Shown: positions 21,174 through 31,682 of the stretch, in pieces
How positions within the stretch are numbered: position 1 is the first letter of the stretch
Layout of the letters: each line of letters opens with the position of its first letter
Made by a program: the position numbers and the translations under genes
The notes under the pieces: model-generated
Databases searched by the model: none
Told to the model about the DNA's origin: nothing
What the model saw: only the letters and a program-made list of their open reading frames with translations
Assembly: GCF_016722765.1 (NCBI RefSeq)
Contig: NZ_JAEQND010000003.1
Coordinates: 124,001 to 188,000, forward strand
Direction: 5' to 3'
Source of the DNA: Ramlibacter alkalitolerans
GTDB lineage: Bacteria > Pseudomonadota > Gammaproteobacteria > Burkholderiales > Burkholderiaceae_C
DNA: 64,000 nt

Positions 21174-22949
21174 ATGGAAATCACAAGGACGGAGCTGAGC
21201 TCCGCGGCCGCCGCCTCGGCAGGCCAGACACAAGACCTCCGCGGCGCCGAAATCCTCGTCAAGTGCCTCCAGGCCGAGAACGTCAGGTACGTCTGGGGCT
21301 ATCCCGGCGGCGCCGTGCTGCACATCTACGACGCGTTCTACAAGCAGGACACGATCCAGCACGTCCTGGTGCGCCATGAGCAGGCCGCCGTGCACGCGGC
21401 CGACGGCTATGCCCGCGCGACCGGCGACGTCGGCGTGGCGCTGGTGACCTCGGGCCCCGGCGTGACCAACGCCGTCACCGGCATCGCCACCGCCTACATG
21501 GATTCCATCCCGATGGTGATCGTCACCGGCCAGGTGCCCACGGCCGCCATCGGCATGGACGCCTTCCAGGAGTGCGACACGGTCGGCATCACCCGCCCCA
21601 TCGTCAAGCACAACTTCCTGGTGAAGGACGTGCGTGAGCTCGCCGAGGTGATGAAGAAGGCCTTCCACATCGCCCGCAGCGGCCGCCCCGGCCCGGTGGT
21701 GGTGGACATCCCCAAGGACGTCTCGTTCAACAAGACGCCCTACACCGGCTACCCCGAGAAGGTGGAGATGCGCTCGTACAAGCCCGTCTCCAAGGGCCAC
21801 AGCGGCCAGATCCGCAAGGCGGTGCAGCTGCTGCTGGCGGCCAAGCGCCCCTACATCTACACCGGCGGCGGCGTGGTCCTGGGCAACGCGACGCAGGAAC
21901 TGCGCACGCTGGCCGACATGCTGGGCTTCCCGGTCACCAACACGCTGATGGGCCTGGGCTCCATGCCCGGCACCGACCCGAAGTTCCTGGGCATGCTGGG
22001 CATGCACGGCACCTTCGAGGCCAACAACGCCATGCAGAACTGCGACGTGCTGCTGGCCGTGGGTGCGCGCTTCGACGACCGCGTGATCGGCAACCCGAAG
22101 CACTTCGGCTCCTACGAGCGCAAGATCATCCACGTCGACGTGGATCCCTCCAGCATCTCCAAGCGCGTGCGCGTCGACATCCCGATCGTCGGCGACGTCA
22201 AGGAAGTGCTGAACGAGCTGATCGCGCAGATCCGCGAATCCGGCGTGAAGCCGGATGCCTCGGCCCTGGGCGGCTGGTGGGAAACGATCGAGGGCTGGCG
22301 CAAGCGCGACTGCCTGCGCTACGACCGCGGCAACCGCGACGTGATCAAGCCGCAGCACGTGATCGAGACGCTGTGGAACATGACCAAGGACGTGGAAACG
22401 TACATCACGTCCGACGTCGGCCAGCACCAGATGTGGGCCGCGCAGTTCTACAAGTTCCCCGAGCCGCGCCGCTGGATCAACTCCGGCGGCCTGGGCACCA
22501 TGGGCGTGGGCATTCCGTACGCGATGGGCATCAAGCTGGCCAAGCCGGACTCGGAGGTGTACTGCATCACCGGAGAGGGCTCGGTGCAGATGTGCATCCA
22601 GGAGCTTTCCACCTGCCTGCAGTACAACACGCCGATCAAGGTCGTCTCGCTGAACAACCGGTATCTCGGCATGGTGCGCCAGTGGCAGCAGCTCGATTAC
22701 GAGGGCCGCTACTCGCACAGCTACATGGACGCACTGCCCGACTTCGTGAAGCTGGCCGAGGCCTATGGCCACGTGGGCATGCTGATCGAGCACCCGAAGG
22801 ACGTCGAGCCGGCCCTGCGCGAAGCGCGCAAGCTGAAGGACCGGACGGTGTTCATGGACTTCCGCACCGACCCGACCGAAAACGTCTGGCCGATGGTGAA
22901 GGCCGGGCAGGGCATCACGGAGATGCTGCTCGGTTCCGAAGACCTGTGA
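21174..22949 (+). CDS. ilvB: acetolactate synthase, large subunit
   Basis: A 591-residue ThDP/FAD enzyme making acetolactate and acetohydroxybutyrate for valine, leucine and isoleucine. The ThDP glutamate is in RHEQAAVHAADGYAR, the N-terminal domain has WGYPGGAVLHIYDAF, and the Mg/ThDP site is GEGSVQMCIQEL...LNN. Start ATG 21174 follows a GAAAGG ribosome site. The upstream reading frame extension is not conserved in character. The operon continues to ilvN, but a 92-nt palindromic repeat lies between them. Confidence 0.96.
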   Translation: MEITRTELSSAAAASAGQTQDLRGAEILVKCLQAENVRYVWGYPGGAVLHIYDAFYKQDTIQHVLVRHEQAAVHAADGYARATGDVGVALVTSGPGVTNAVTGIATAYMDSIPMVIVTGQVPTAAIGMDAFQECDTVGITRPIVKHNFLVKDVRELAEVMKKAFHIARSGRPGPVVVDIPKDVSFNKTPYTGYPEKVEMRSYKPVSKGHSGQIRKAVQLLLAAKRPYIYTGGGVVLGNATQELRTLADMLGFPVTNTLMGLGSMPGTDPKFLGMLGMHGTFEANNAMQNCDVLLAVGARFDDRVIGNPKHFGSYERKIIHVDVDPSSISKRVRVDIPIVGDVKEVLNELIAQIRESGVKPDASALGGWWETIEGWRKRDCLRYDRGNRDVIKPQHVIETLWNMTKDVETYITSDVGQHQMWAAQFYKFPEPRRWINSGGLGTMGVGIPYAMGIKLAKPDSEVYCITGEGSVQMCIQELSTCLQYNTPIKVVSLNNRYLGMVRQWQQLDYEGRYSHSYMDALPDFVKLAEAYGHVGMLIEHPKDVEPALREARKLKDRTVFMDFRTDPTENVWPMVKAGQGITEMLLGSEDL

Positions 22950-22976
22950 GTGCGGTAGGCCTGCAAGAAAACCTTC

Positions 22977-23068
22977 AACGCAGAAACCGCAAAAGCAGCG
23001 CAAAAGCCGCAAAAGATTCATGAGGCTTTCTTTCGCGGTTTTTGCGCGACCTTTGCGGCTTTTGCGTT
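22977..23068. repeat. palindromic intergenic repeat family B, copy 1
   Basis: Starts AACGCAGAAACCGCAAAAGC, has CGCAAAAGCCGCAAAAG and, after a short centre, TTTGCGGCTTTTGCGTT in reverse complement. It lies within the ilvB-ilvN gap and can form a long imperfect hairpin in the operon mRNA. The second copy is at 30703-30807. Confidence 0.85.
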
Positions 23069-23161
23069 AGATCCCTTCCATCCACCCCAAGACGAATCTA
23101 TTGCCCGCCGAGCCCGCTGCTTACCGGCAGCGGGGGAGGGCGGCGAAAAGAGGAATCAGAC

Positions 23162-23653
23162 ATGAAGCACATCATTGCCGTGCTGCTCGAGAACGAGCCC
23201 GGCGCCCTCTCGCGTGTCGTGGCCCTGTTCTCGGCCCGCGGCTACAACATCGAATCGCTCACCGTGGCGCCGACGGAAGATCCGTCGCTGTCGCGCATGA
23301 CGATCACCACCGCCGGCTCCGACGACGTGATCGAGCAGATCACCAAGCACCTGAACCGCCTCATCGAGGTGGTGAAGGTCGTCGACCTCACCGAAGGCAG
23401 CTACACCGAGCGGGAGCTCATGATGGTGAAGGTGCGCGCGGTCGGCAAGGAGCGCGAGGAGATGAAGCGCATGGCGGACATCTTCCGCGGCCGCATCATC
23501 GACGTGACCGACAAGAGCTACACCATCGAACTCACGGGCGACCAGTCCAAGAACGACGCTTTCCTGGTCGCCATCGACCGCAGCGCGATCCTGGAGACGG
23601 TCCGTACCGGCGCCAGCGGCATCGGTCGCGGCGAGCGGATCCTCCGCGTGTGA
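23162..23653 (+). CDS. ilvN: acetolactate synthase, small (regulatory) subunit
   Basis: A 163-residue subunit that confers valine feedback inhibition on IlvB. The ACT domain fills residues 1-75 (HIIAVLLENEPGALSRVVALFSARGYNIESLTV), followed by the ALS_ss_C domain (REEMKRMADIFRGRIIDV). It may equally be called ilvH. A ribosome site GAGGAA precedes the ATG at 23162. It lies 212 nt after ilvB with repeat B1 between, and 39 nt before ilvC. Confidence 0.95.
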   Translation: MKHIIAVLLENEPGALSRVVALFSARGYNIESLTVAPTEDPSLSRMTITTAGSDDVIEQITKHLNRLIEVVKVVDLTEGSYTERELMMVKVRAVGKEREEMKRMADIFRGRIIDVTDKSYTIELTGDQSKNDAFLVAIDRSAILETVRTGASGIGRGERILRV

Positions 23654-24709
<1,056 letters not shown>

Positions 24710-24716
24710 TGCACCT

Positions 24717-24814
24717 GTAGGCTGGCGGTGACCGCGCGCCGCCGCGCGCCGGGAACCCCAGCGCTTGCGCGCATCGCTGGGGTTCACGCGCTCCGCGGTT
24801 CACCGCCAGCCTAC
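24717..24814. repeat. palindromic intergenic repeat family A, copy 3
   Basis: The best-preserved copy: GTAGGCTGGCGGTGACCG on the left and CGGTTCACCGCCAGCCTAC on the right, with the inner stem GAACCCCAGCG/CGCTGGGGTTC. It starts 8 nt after the ilvC stop and would fold into a long hairpin in the ilvC transcript. Confidence 0.9.
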
Positions 24815-24827
24815 GTCCAAGCAACCG

Positions 24828-24862
24828 ACGCCCGCGCCTCACGGTCGCGGGCGTTGTTTTTC
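24828..24862 (+). terminator. rho-independent terminator after ilvC
   Basis: ACGCCCGCG, loop of nine, CGCGGGCGT followed by TGTTTTT. It lies just upstream of pssA and should end the ilvBNC transcript. Confidence 0.8.
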
Positions 24863-24890
24863 CGTTCCTGCGGGCGCTTAAACTCTCCCC

Positions 24891-25703
24891 ATGCACGACG
24901 GACACGAAGACGACCACTCGGCAGACGGGGTGGTGGTGCGCAAGCGGCGCAAGGGCATCTACATCCTGCCCAACCTCTTCACGCTGGCCGCGCTGTTCGG
25001 CGGCTTCTACGCGATCGTGATGGCCATGAACGGCCGCTTCGACCTGGCGGCCGTGGGCGTGTTCTGCGCGATGGTGCTGGACAGCCTCGACGGCCGCGTG
25101 GCGCGCATGACCAACACGCAGAGCGCCTTCGGCGAGCAGATGGATTCGCTCTCCGACATGGTCTCCTTCGGCGCCGCGCCGGCGCTGATCGCCTACGAGT
25201 GGGGCCTCAAGGGCCTGGGCCGCTGGGGCTGGATCGCCGCCTTCGTCTACTGCGCCTGCGCGGCGCTGCGCCTGGCGCGCTTCAACGTCAACACCGCGGT
25301 GATCGACAAGCGCTACTTCCAGGGCCTGCCGTCGCCGGCGGCAGCGGCGCTGGTCACCGGTTTCATCTGGCTGATGACGGAGTACGAGGTGCGCGGCTTC
25401 CAGGTGGCCTGGGTGATGTTCGGCGTGGCGCTGTACGCGGGCCTCACGATGGTCACCAACGTGCCGTTCTATAGCTTCAAGGACATCCAGATGAAGAAGA
25501 GCGTGCCCTTCGCGGTGATCGTGCTGATCGCCCTGGGCATCGCCGTCATCAACATCTATCCGCCCGCCGTGCTGTTCGCGATCTTCGTGATCTACGGCCT
25601 CTCCGGGTATGCGCTGTACTTCTGGCGCAAGTCGCGCGGAGAACGCGCCAGCGTGATCGCCACGTCGACCGACGAACCGGAGGAGAGCGGTCTCCACCGG
25701 TGA
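24891..25703 (+). CDS. pssA: CDP-diacylglycerol--serine O-phosphatidyltransferase
   Basis: A 270-residue membrane enzyme (PssA type II) making phosphatidylserine, the precursor of phosphatidylethanolamine. The CDP-alcohol phosphotransferase motif is clear: LDSLDGRVARMTNTQSAFG followed by EQMDSLSDMVSFG, giving DGxxAR...G...D...D. About eight membrane segments follow. The N-terminus MHDGHEDDHSADG is short and charged. It lies between ilvC and the leuA pair, as in many Burkholderiales, and a terminator separates it from ilvC. Confidence 0.95.
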   Translation: MHDGHEDDHSADGVVVRKRRKGIYILPNLFTLAALFGGFYAIVMAMNGRFDLAAVGVFCAMVLDSLDGRVARMTNTQSAFGEQMDSLSDMVSFGAAPALIAYEWGLKGLGRWGWIAAFVYCACAALRLARFNVNTAVIDKRYFQGLPSPAAAALVTGFIWLMTEYEVRGFQVAWVMFGVALYAGLTMVTNVPFYSFKDIQMKKSVPFAVIVLIALGIAVINIYPPAVLFAIFVIYGLSGYALYFWRKSRGERASVIATSTDEPEESGLHR

Positions 25704-25724
25704 TTCGCGGGCGGGGAGCGTGCC

Positions 25725-25808
25725 CTGGCGGTGAGTGGTACGCCGGTGATTCGCAGCGATGCGCCAAAGCGCTGGGGTTCGGCCTTCGGCGCTCACCGCC
25801 AGCCTACC
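25725..25808. repeat. palindromic intergenic repeat family A, copy 4 (left end degenerate)
   Basis: The left end keeps only CTGGCGGTGAG and has lost GTAGG; the inner part has CGCTGGGGTTCGG and the right end is intact (GCTCACCGCCAGCCTAC). It lies 22 nt after pssA. Confidence 0.75.
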
Positions 25809-25848
25809 CGACACCGTTCGCCCCCGTGCCAGATGCTGGCGGTGATTC

Positions 25849-25901
25849 GTAGGCTGGCGGTGAACCGCGAAGCGCGTGAACCCCAGCGATGCGCGAAAGC
25901 C
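25849..25901. repeat. palindromic intergenic repeat family A, copy 5 (left half only)
   Basis: CGTAGGCTGGCGGTGAACCG then GAACCCCAGCGATGCGCGAAAG, matching the left half of copy 1, after which similarity stops. It lies directly beside copy 4 and before the leu leader. The 421-nt gap between pssA and leuA is filled by copies 4 and 5, the leader peptide and the attenuator. Confidence 0.75.
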
Positions 25902-25965
25902 CCTCGCCCCCGCGCTAGAAAACCCTGATGCGGAATCCGCAAAGTCCTGTGTTACAGTCAACCGC

Positions 25966-26019
25966 ATGAACCGTATCGCGCTGGCCCTACTACTCATCCC
26001 CCACGGGCGGAGACGGTAG
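25966..26019 (+). CDS. leuL: leu operon leader peptide
   Basis: A 17-codon frame reads [17 protein letters not shown]. Four leucine codons include three in a row (CTA CTA CTC). CTA is rare in a genome this GC-rich, so the run is an efficient sensor of charged Leu-tRNA. It ends at 26019, 23 nt before a strong intrinsic terminator and 106 nt before leuA. ACGGGC at 26003-26008, inside the last codons, can pair with GCCCGT at 26046-26051 and so block the terminator stem, giving a classical attenuation switch. Peptide and pairing are read directly from the sequence; function is inferred. Confidence 0.8.
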   Translation: MNRIALALLLIPHGRRR

Positions 26020-26042
26020 CGCGCGCGCGTATTCCCGGACAG

Positions 26043-26078
26043 ACGGCCCGTTTGCACCAGCAGCGGGCCGTTTTTCTT
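26043..26078 (+). terminator. leu attenuator terminator
   Basis: ACGGCCCG (26043-26050) and CGGGCCGT (26064-26071) form a perfect 8-bp stem with a 13-nt loop, followed by TTTTTCTTT. It lies between the leader peptide and leuA. The left arm overlaps the sequence that can pair with the leader's last codons. Confidence 0.85.
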
Positions 26079-26125
26079 TGGGGCTGCCGGTTCCACCACC
26101 ACGATCCCACCAAGCGAGAACACCG

Positions 26126-27823
26126 ATGCCGATGCTGAAGAACCCCGCGAGCAAGTACCGCCCCTTCGCGCCCGTGCGCCTGAACGACCGCACCTGGCCC
26201 GACGCGGTGCTGACGAAGCCCCCCGTGTGGTGCAGCGTCGACCTGCGCGATGGCAACCAGGCGCTGATCGAGCCGATGGACATCCCGCGCAAGCTGCGCA
26301 TGTTCGAGACCCTGGTGGCGATCGGCTTCAAGGAGATCGAGATCGGCTTCCCCTCGGCCTCGCAGACCGAGTTCGACTTCGTGCGCAAGCTGATCGAGGA
26401 AGACCTCATCCCCGACGACGTCACCATCCAGGTGCTGACGCAGGCGCGCGAGCCGCTCATTCGCCGCACCTTCGAAGCGCTGCAGGGCGCGCGCCGCGCC
26501 ATCGTGCACCTGTACAACGCCACCGCGCCGGTGATGCGCAGGGTGGTGCTGGCGCTGGACGAGGACGGGATCGTGGAGCTCGCCACCTCGCAAGCGAGCC
26601 TGTTCAAGGAACTCGCTGCGCAGCAGCCCGCCACCGAGTGGATCTTCCAGTACTCGCCCGAGATGTTCTCCGGCACCGAGCTGGCCTTCGCCAAGCGGGT
26701 GGTCGATGCGGTGACCGAGGTCTGGCAGCCCACGCCGGCGCGCAAGTGCATCGTCAACCTGCCGTCCACGGTGGAACACTCCACCCCGAACATCTTCGCC
26801 GACATGATCGAGTGGATGCACCGCCACCTGGCGCGGCGCGACGCCATCGTGCTCTCGGTGCACCCGCACAACGACCGCGGCACCGGCACGGCGGCCGGCG
26901 AGTTCGCCGTGATGGCCGGCGCCGACCGCCTCGAAGGCTGCCTGTTCGGCAACGGCGAGCGCACCGGCAACCTCGACCTCGTGAACGTCGCGCTGAACCT
27001 CTACAGCCAGGGCGTCGATCCGGGCCTGGACTTCTCCGACATCGACGAGGTCCGCCGCACCGTGGAGCACTGCAACCAGTTGCCGGTGCACCCGCGCCAC
27101 CCGTATGTCGGCGACCTGGTCTACACCTCGTTCTCCGGCTCGCACCAGGATGCCATCAAGAAGGCCTTCGCCGCGCGCCGGGAGGACGAGCCCTGGGACA
27201 TGCCATACCTGCCGCTCGACCCGAAGGACCTGGGGCGCAGCTACGAGGCCGTCATCCGCGTCAACAGCCAGTCCGGCAAGGGCGGCATCTCCTACCTGCT
27301 GGAGAGCGAGTACGGCCTCGAATTGCCGCGCCGCCTGCAGATCGAGTTCAGCCAGGTGGTGCAGGCCGTGATGGATGCCAGCGGCAAGGAACTCTCGGCG
27401 CAGGACCTTTGGACGCTGTTCGGCAACGAGTACCGCATCGGCCGCGCGCAGGTGGCGCACCAGGTGCTGGAATCCGGCGCCCCGGGCGAACGGGTCACCC
27501 TCGAAGCGGACGTGCGCATGGCCGACGGCCGCGCGCTCGCGGTGACCGGAGCGGGCAACGGCCCGATCGATGCCTTCGTCGAAGGGATGAGCCAGGCCAT
27601 CGGCGAGCCGATCCGCGTGCTGGACTACCATGAGCATGCGATCGCATCGGGCGCCGACGCGCGCGCCGTCGCCTACCTCGAGTTGCGGGTCGGCGACCGC
27701 ACGCTGTTCGGCGTCGGCATGGACGGCAACATCGTCTCGGCCTCGCTGAAGGCGATCGTCTCGGGCCTGCAGCGCGCCGGCCTCGCGACCGAACAAGAGG
27801 AATCCACATGGCAGACCAACTGA
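26126..27823 (+). CDS. leuA: 2-isopropylmalate synthase, long form
   Basis: A 565-residue enzyme condensing acetyl-CoA with 2-ketoisovalerate, the first leucine step. Visible: [14 protein letters not shown] at the barrel start, the metal-binding [10 protein letters not shown] and GNGERTGN, and a C-terminal LeuA allosteric domain ([31 protein letters not shown]). This is the long LeuA type as in Corynebacterium. Start ATG 26126 gives [13 protein letters not shown]. Its last 16 nt overlap the start of a second, short-form LeuA gene, and the pair is preceded by a leucine leader and attenuator. Confidence 0.94.
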   Translation: MPMLKNPASKYRPFAPVRLNDRTWPDAVLTKPPVWCSVDLRDGNQALIEPMDIPRKLRMFETLVAIGFKEIEIGFPSASQTEFDFVRKLIEEDLIPDDVTIQVLTQAREPLIRRTFEALQGARRAIVHLYNATAPVMRRVVLALDEDGIVELATSQASLFKELAAQQPATEWIFQYSPEMFSGTELAFAKRVVDAVTEVWQPTPARKCIVNLPSTVEHSTPNIFADMIEWMHRHLARRDAIVLSVHPHNDRGTGTAAGEFAVMAGADRLEGCLFGNGERTGNLDLVNVALNLYSQGVDPGLDFSDIDEVRRTVEHCNQLPVHPRHPYVGDLVYTSFSGSHQDAIKKAFAARREDEPWDMPYLPLDPKDLGRSYEAVIRVNSQSGKGGISYLLESEYGLELPRRLQIEFSQVVQAVMDASGKELSAQDLWTLFGNEYRIGRAQVAHQVLESGAPGERVTLEADVRMADGRALAVTGAGNGPIDAFVEGMSQAIGEPIRVLDYHEHAIASGADARAVAYLELRVGDRTLFGVGMDGNIVSASLKAIVSGLQRAGLATEQEESTWQTN

Positions 27824-29358
27824 TCATCTTCGACACGACGCTGCGCGACGGCGAGCAATCGCCCGGCGCCTCGATGACCAAGGACGAGAAGCTGCGCATC
27901 GCGCGCCAGCTCGAGCGGCTGCGCGTCGACGTGATCGAGGCCGGGTTCCCGGCCAGCTCCAACGGCGATTTCGAATGCGTCCAGGCGATCGCCCAGGCCA
28001 TCAAGGAGTCGGTCGTCTGCGGACTGGCACGCGCCAACGACCGCGATGTCTCGCGGGCGGCCGAGGCGCTCAAGGGCGCGGCCCGCGCCCGCATCCACAC
28101 CTTCATCGCCACCTCGCCGCTGCACATGGAAAAGAAGCTGCGGATGACGCCCGAGCAGGTGCTGGAGCAGGCGAAGCAGTCGGTGCGCTTCGCGCGCAAC
28201 CTCTGCGCCGACATCGAGTTCTCGCCCGAGGACGGCTACCGCAGCGAGATCGACTTCCTGTGCCGCGTGCTGGAGACGGTGATCAACGAAGGCGCGACCA
28301 CGATCAACGTGCCCGACACCGTCGGCTACGCGGTACCGGAGTTGTACGGCAACTTCCTGAAGACGCTGCGCGAGCGCATTCCGAACTCCGACAAGGCCGT
28401 CTGGTCGGTGCACTGCCACAACGATCTCGGCATGGCGGTCGCCAATTCGCTGGCGGGCGTCAAGCTCGGTGGCGCGCGGCAGGTCGAATGCACGATCAAC
28501 GGCCTGGGTGAGCGTGCGGGCAACTGCTCGCTGGAAGAGATCGTGATGGCCGTGAAGACCCGCAGGGACTACTTCGGGCTCGACGTGAACATCGCCACCG
28601 AGCACATCGTGCCGGCCAGCCGCATGGTGAGCCAGACCACCGGCTTCGTGGTGCAGCCGAACAAGGCGGTGGTCGGCGCCAACGCGTTCGCCCACGCCAG
28701 CGGCATCCACCAGGACGGCGTGCTCAAGGCCCGCGACACCTACGAGATCATGCGGGCCGAGGACGTCGGCTGGACGGCCAACAAGATCGTGCTGGGCAAG
28801 CTCTCCGGCCGCAACGCCTTCAAGGCACGCCTGCAGGAACTCGGGGTGCAGATGGAGAGCGAGGCCGACATCAACGCCGCCTTCGCGAAGTTCAAGGAAC
28901 TGGCCGACCGCAAGAGCGAGATCTTCGACGAGGACATCCTGGCGCTGGTGAGCGACGAGGCGGCCACGCACGAACAGGAAACCTACCGGCTCGTCTCGCT
29001 GCGCCAGCACAGCGAAACCGGTGAGCGTCCGCATGCCGAGGTCGTGATCACCGTGGAGGGCCGCGAGGTGCGCGGCGAATCCGACGGCAACGGTCCCGTG
29101 GACGCGTCGCTCAAGGCGATCGAGACGCACGTCAGGAGCGGGGCGGAGATGGTGCTGTACTCGGTCAACGCGATCAGCGGCTCCACCGAAAGCCAGGGCG
29201 AAGTGACGGTGCGGCTGTCGAACTCCGGGCGCATCGTCAACGGCGTGGGCGCCGATCCGGACATCGTGGTCGCCTCGGCGAAGGCCTACCTGAGCGCCTT
29301 GAACAAGTTGCACAGCAAGGTCGACAAGGTCCCGGCGCAAGGCGGCGGGCCGCTGTAG
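27808..29358 (+). CDS. leuA: 2-isopropylmalate synthase, short form
   Basis: A 516-residue paralogue of the gene before it, catalysing the same reaction. The canonical [15 protein letters not shown] is at residues 6-20, with [15 protein letters not shown], the Gly-rich [10 protein letters not shown] and [12 protein letters not shown]. The C-terminal domain also has the regulatory signature ([17 protein letters not shown]). This is the usual betaproteobacterial form. Its ATG lies inside the end of the long-form gene in another frame, with a GAGGAA ribosome site, so both should be made from one attenuated mRNA. Confidence 0.95.
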   Translation: MADQLIIFDTTLRDGEQSPGASMTKDEKLRIARQLERLRVDVIEAGFPASSNGDFECVQAIAQAIKESVVCGLARANDRDVSRAAEALKGAARARIHTFIATSPLHMEKKLRMTPEQVLEQAKQSVRFARNLCADIEFSPEDGYRSEIDFLCRVLETVINEGATTINVPDTVGYAVPELYGNFLKTLRERIPNSDKAVWSVHCHNDLGMAVANSLAGVKLGGARQVECTINGLGERAGNCSLEEIVMAVKTRRDYFGLDVNIATEHIVPASRMVSQTTGFVVQPNKAVVGANAFAHASGIHQDGVLKARDTYEIMRAEDVGWTANKIVLGKLSGRNAFKARLQELGVQMESEADINAAFAKFKELADRKSEIFDEDILALVSDEAATHEQETYRLVSLRQHSETGERPHAEVVITVEGREVRGESDGNGPVDASLKAIETHVRSGAEMVLYSVNAISGSTESQGEVTVRLSNSGRIVNGVGADPDIVVASAKAYLSALNKLHSKVDKVPAQGGGPL

Positions 29359-29362
29359 CTCC

Positions 29363-29386
29363 CGGCCCGGCGCTCCGGCCGGGCCG
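29363..29386 (+). terminator. GC-rich hairpin after the leuA pair, weak terminator
   Basis: CGGCCCGG pairs with CCGGGCCG across an 8-nt centre, 5 nt beyond the leuA stop. No T-run follows, so it may be a pause or mRNA-end structure rather than a full terminator. The remaining gap to 29631 is AT-richer near 29515-29550 and probably holds the next promoter. Confidence 0.45.
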
Positions 29387-29631
29387 CGCCTGACAACCAA
29401 CTCCTGAGCCATCGCGTTAGCCAGCTGTGCCGGCGGCGCAACCGTGTCCGCGGAAAAAATGACAGTCAGGACTGGGGGATTTCCCTCACTGCACAGGCAG
29501 GGCGTGAGCTTATGTTCCTAAGTCATTGATTTTTGTAAACATTGCCCCCAAACGCGCCGCTGCAGAAGTACACTTCGTCCCGTGGTGTCAGTTGTGTCCT
29601 ACACCCACCGTCGTTGCTGGAGTACCCGACC

Positions 29632-30672
29632 TTGAACCGCCTTGTCCACGCGATCGCCATCAGTGTCCTGGCCCTGTCGCTCGCGCCCGTCGCTGCCGAC
29701 GCCGCCCCGCACAAGCGGGTGGCCAAGAAGGAGGCCCACGCCAGCATCGTGAAGCGTGCCCGGGTCAGCAAGACGTACACGGTCCCCCGCAGCCCGATGG
29801 TCGCCCGGCAGAGCCGTTCGATCGTGCGCCTGGCGCCGGCCAAGCCTTCCTTCGGCGAGATGGCCGGCCTGCACGCCACGCAGGATGAGCTTGACCTGCG
29901 CTCCAGCGTCGCCCTGGTGATCGACCAGGACTCCAACGAAATCCTGCTGCGCAAGAACGATTCCGCCGTGCTGCCGATCGCCTCCATCACCAAGCTCATG
30001 ACGGGCCTGGTCATCAGCGAGGCCAAGCTGCCGATGGACGAGGCGGTCACCATCAGCCAGGACGACGTCGACACCGAGAAATTCACCGGCTCGCGCCTGC
30101 GGGTCGGCGCCACGCTGACCCGCGGCGAGCTGATGCAGCTGGCGCTGATGTCCAGCGAAAACCGCGCCGCCCATGCGCTGGGTCGCACCTATCCCGGCGG
30201 CCTGAATGCCTTCGTCGAAGCCATGAACAGCCGTGCGAAGCTGCTGGGGATGAACGACACGAAGTACGTCGAGCCGACGGGCCTGTCCAGCCGCAACCAG
30301 TCGAGTGCGCAGGATCTGGCGCGCCTCGTGGCCTTCGCCTCCAACGATCCGATGCTGCGCGAGCTGACGACCACGCCCGAGCGTCAGGTCGAAGTGGGCA
30401 ACCGCACGATGCAGTTCCACACCACCAACCGCCTGGTGAAGAACCCCGCCTGGGAGATCGGCCTGCAGAAGACCGGCTACATCGCGGAAGCAGGCCAGTG
30501 CCTGGTGATGCAGGCCAAGGTGGCCGGCCGCAAGCTGATCATGGTGTTCCTGGATTCCGCCGGCAAGCTGAGCCGCATCGGCGACGCCGAACGCGTGCGC
30601 AAATGGGTCGAAACCCACTCCCCCAGCGGCCTGCCGAGCCCCAACACGATCATCCGCCAAGTCAACGGGTAG
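29632..30672 (+). CDS. pbpG: D-alanyl-D-alanine endopeptidase (PBP7-type)
   Basis: A 346-residue periplasmic serine enzyme that cuts peptidoglycan cross-links. The active-site triad of motifs is present: SITKLMTG (S118xxK121), SSENRAAHAL (SxN) and QKTGYI (KTG). The start is a TTG at 29632 with GGAG 10 nt upstream, giving a signal peptide (NRLVHAIAISVLALSLAPVAADA). A basic linker of about 60 residues precedes the peptidase domain. Repeat B2 separates it from the convergent iclR gene. Confidence 0.93.
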   Translation: MNRLVHAIAISVLALSLAPVAADAAPHKRVAKKEAHASIVKRARVSKTYTVPRSPMVARQSRSIVRLAPAKPSFGEMAGLHATQDELDLRSSVALVIDQDSNEILLRKNDSAVLPIASITKLMTGLVISEAKLPMDEAVTISQDDVDTEKFTGSRLRVGATLTRGELMQLALMSSENRAAHALGRTYPGGLNAFVEAMNSRAKLLGMNDTKYVEPTGLSSRNQSSAQDLARLVAFASNDPMLRELTTTPERQVEVGNRTMQFHTTNRLVKNPAWEIGLQKTGYIAEAGQCLVMQAKVAGRKLIMVFLDSAGKLSRIGDAERVRKWVETHSPSGLPSPNTIIRQVNG

Positions 30673-30702
30673 ACGCCGCGCGACGGTCGGGACAACCAAC
30701 AA

Positions 30703-30807
30703 CCAGAACGCAAAAGCCGCAAAGGTACGCAAAAGCCGCAAAAGACATCCTTGATGGGGATGTTCCTTTGCGGCTTTCGCGCTTCTTTTGCGGCTTTTGC
30801 GTTCTGG
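30703..30807. repeat. palindromic intergenic repeat family B, copy 2
   Basis: A perfect 21-nt terminal inverted repeat (CCAGAACGCAAAAGCCGCAA plus A, and its complement) encloses a nested second copy of GCAAAAGCCGCAAAAG opposite CTTTGCGGCTTTCGCG. It lies between the convergent pbpG and iclR genes. The same core is in the ilvB-ilvN gap. Confidence 0.9.
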
Positions 30808-30833
30808 CTGTCCGGCTGTCCTGTTCCAGGTTC

Positions 30834-31631
30834 TTACGCCGCCAGCCGCTCCGTCGGCGGCTTGTAGCCCAAAGCGGCGGAGATCGCTGCGGCGGTCGTC
30901 TGCAGCTTCGACAGCCAGCTTTCGTCCAGCCGGTCGGCGGGGGCCGAGATCGACAGGCCGGCGATCAGGCGCGCCTGGTCGTCATAGATGCCGGCGGCCA
31001 TGCAGCGCACGCCCAGCTCCAGTTCCTCGTTGTCCCGCGCGATCCCGTACTGGCGGGCCTTGGCCAGCTCGCGTTCCAGGATCGGCAGCTGCGTGATGCT
31101 GTTCTTCGTGTGGCCGGCCAGGCCAGTGCGGGTGGCGTAGGCGCGCACGCGCTGCGGATCGTCCACCGCCAGGAACAGCTTGCCGGTGGACGTCAGGTGC
31201 AGCGGCGCCCGGCCGCCGATGGCGCGCACCACCTGCATGCCCGAGCGCTCGCTGTACGCGCGCTCCACGTAGACGATCTCGTCGCCCTGGCGCACGCTCA
31301 GGTTCACCGGCTGCTGGATCTGCTTGTGCAACTCGCGCATCGGCGCCAGCGCGGCGTCGCGCACGTTCAGCCGCGCCTTCACCAGGTTGCCCAGTTCGAG
31401 CAGGCGCATGCCCAGGCGGTAGCTGCCCGCCTCGGGGCGGTCCACGAAGCGGCCGGTGGCCAGGTCGTTGAGGATGCGATGCGTGGTCGACGGGTGCAGG
31501 CCCGTCTTCTCGCTGATTTCCTTCAGGGAGATGGCTTCTTCCCGCGAGGCCAGAACGTCGATCAGCGCGAACATGCGCTCGATCACCTGGATGGTGGGGG
31601 TGGCGGGAGCCGTGGAGTCGGTTTTTCTCAT
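30834..31631 (-). CDS. IclR family transcriptional regulator
   Basis: A 265-residue regulator. The N-terminal winged helix is AISLKEISEKTGLHPSTTHRILNDLATGRFVDR (residues about 33-65), and the C-terminal IclR effector domain has HLTSTGKLFLA and EELELGVRCMAAGIYDDQ. The effector is not evident; relatives regulate aromatic or acetate catabolism, but the neighbours give no hint. It is transcribed toward pbpG, with repeat B2 between them. Start ATG 31631. Confidence 0.93.
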   Translation of the reverse strand: MRKTDSTAPATPTIQVIERMFALIDVLASREEAISLKEISEKTGLHPSTTHRILNDLATGRFVDRPEAGSYRLGMRLLELGNLVKARLNVRDAALAPMRELHKQIQQPVNLSVRQGDEIVYVERAYSERSGMQVVRAIGGRAPLHLTSTGKLFLAVDDPQRVRAYATRTGLAGHTKNSITQLPILERELAKARQYGIARDNEELELGVRCMAAGIYDDQARLIAGLSISAPADRLDESWLSKLQTTAAAISAALGYKPPTERLAA

Positions 31632-31682
31632 GGGGACCGTAGTATGCCCCCGTATTTTATCTTGTGAAACCGAGCCGCGGCT

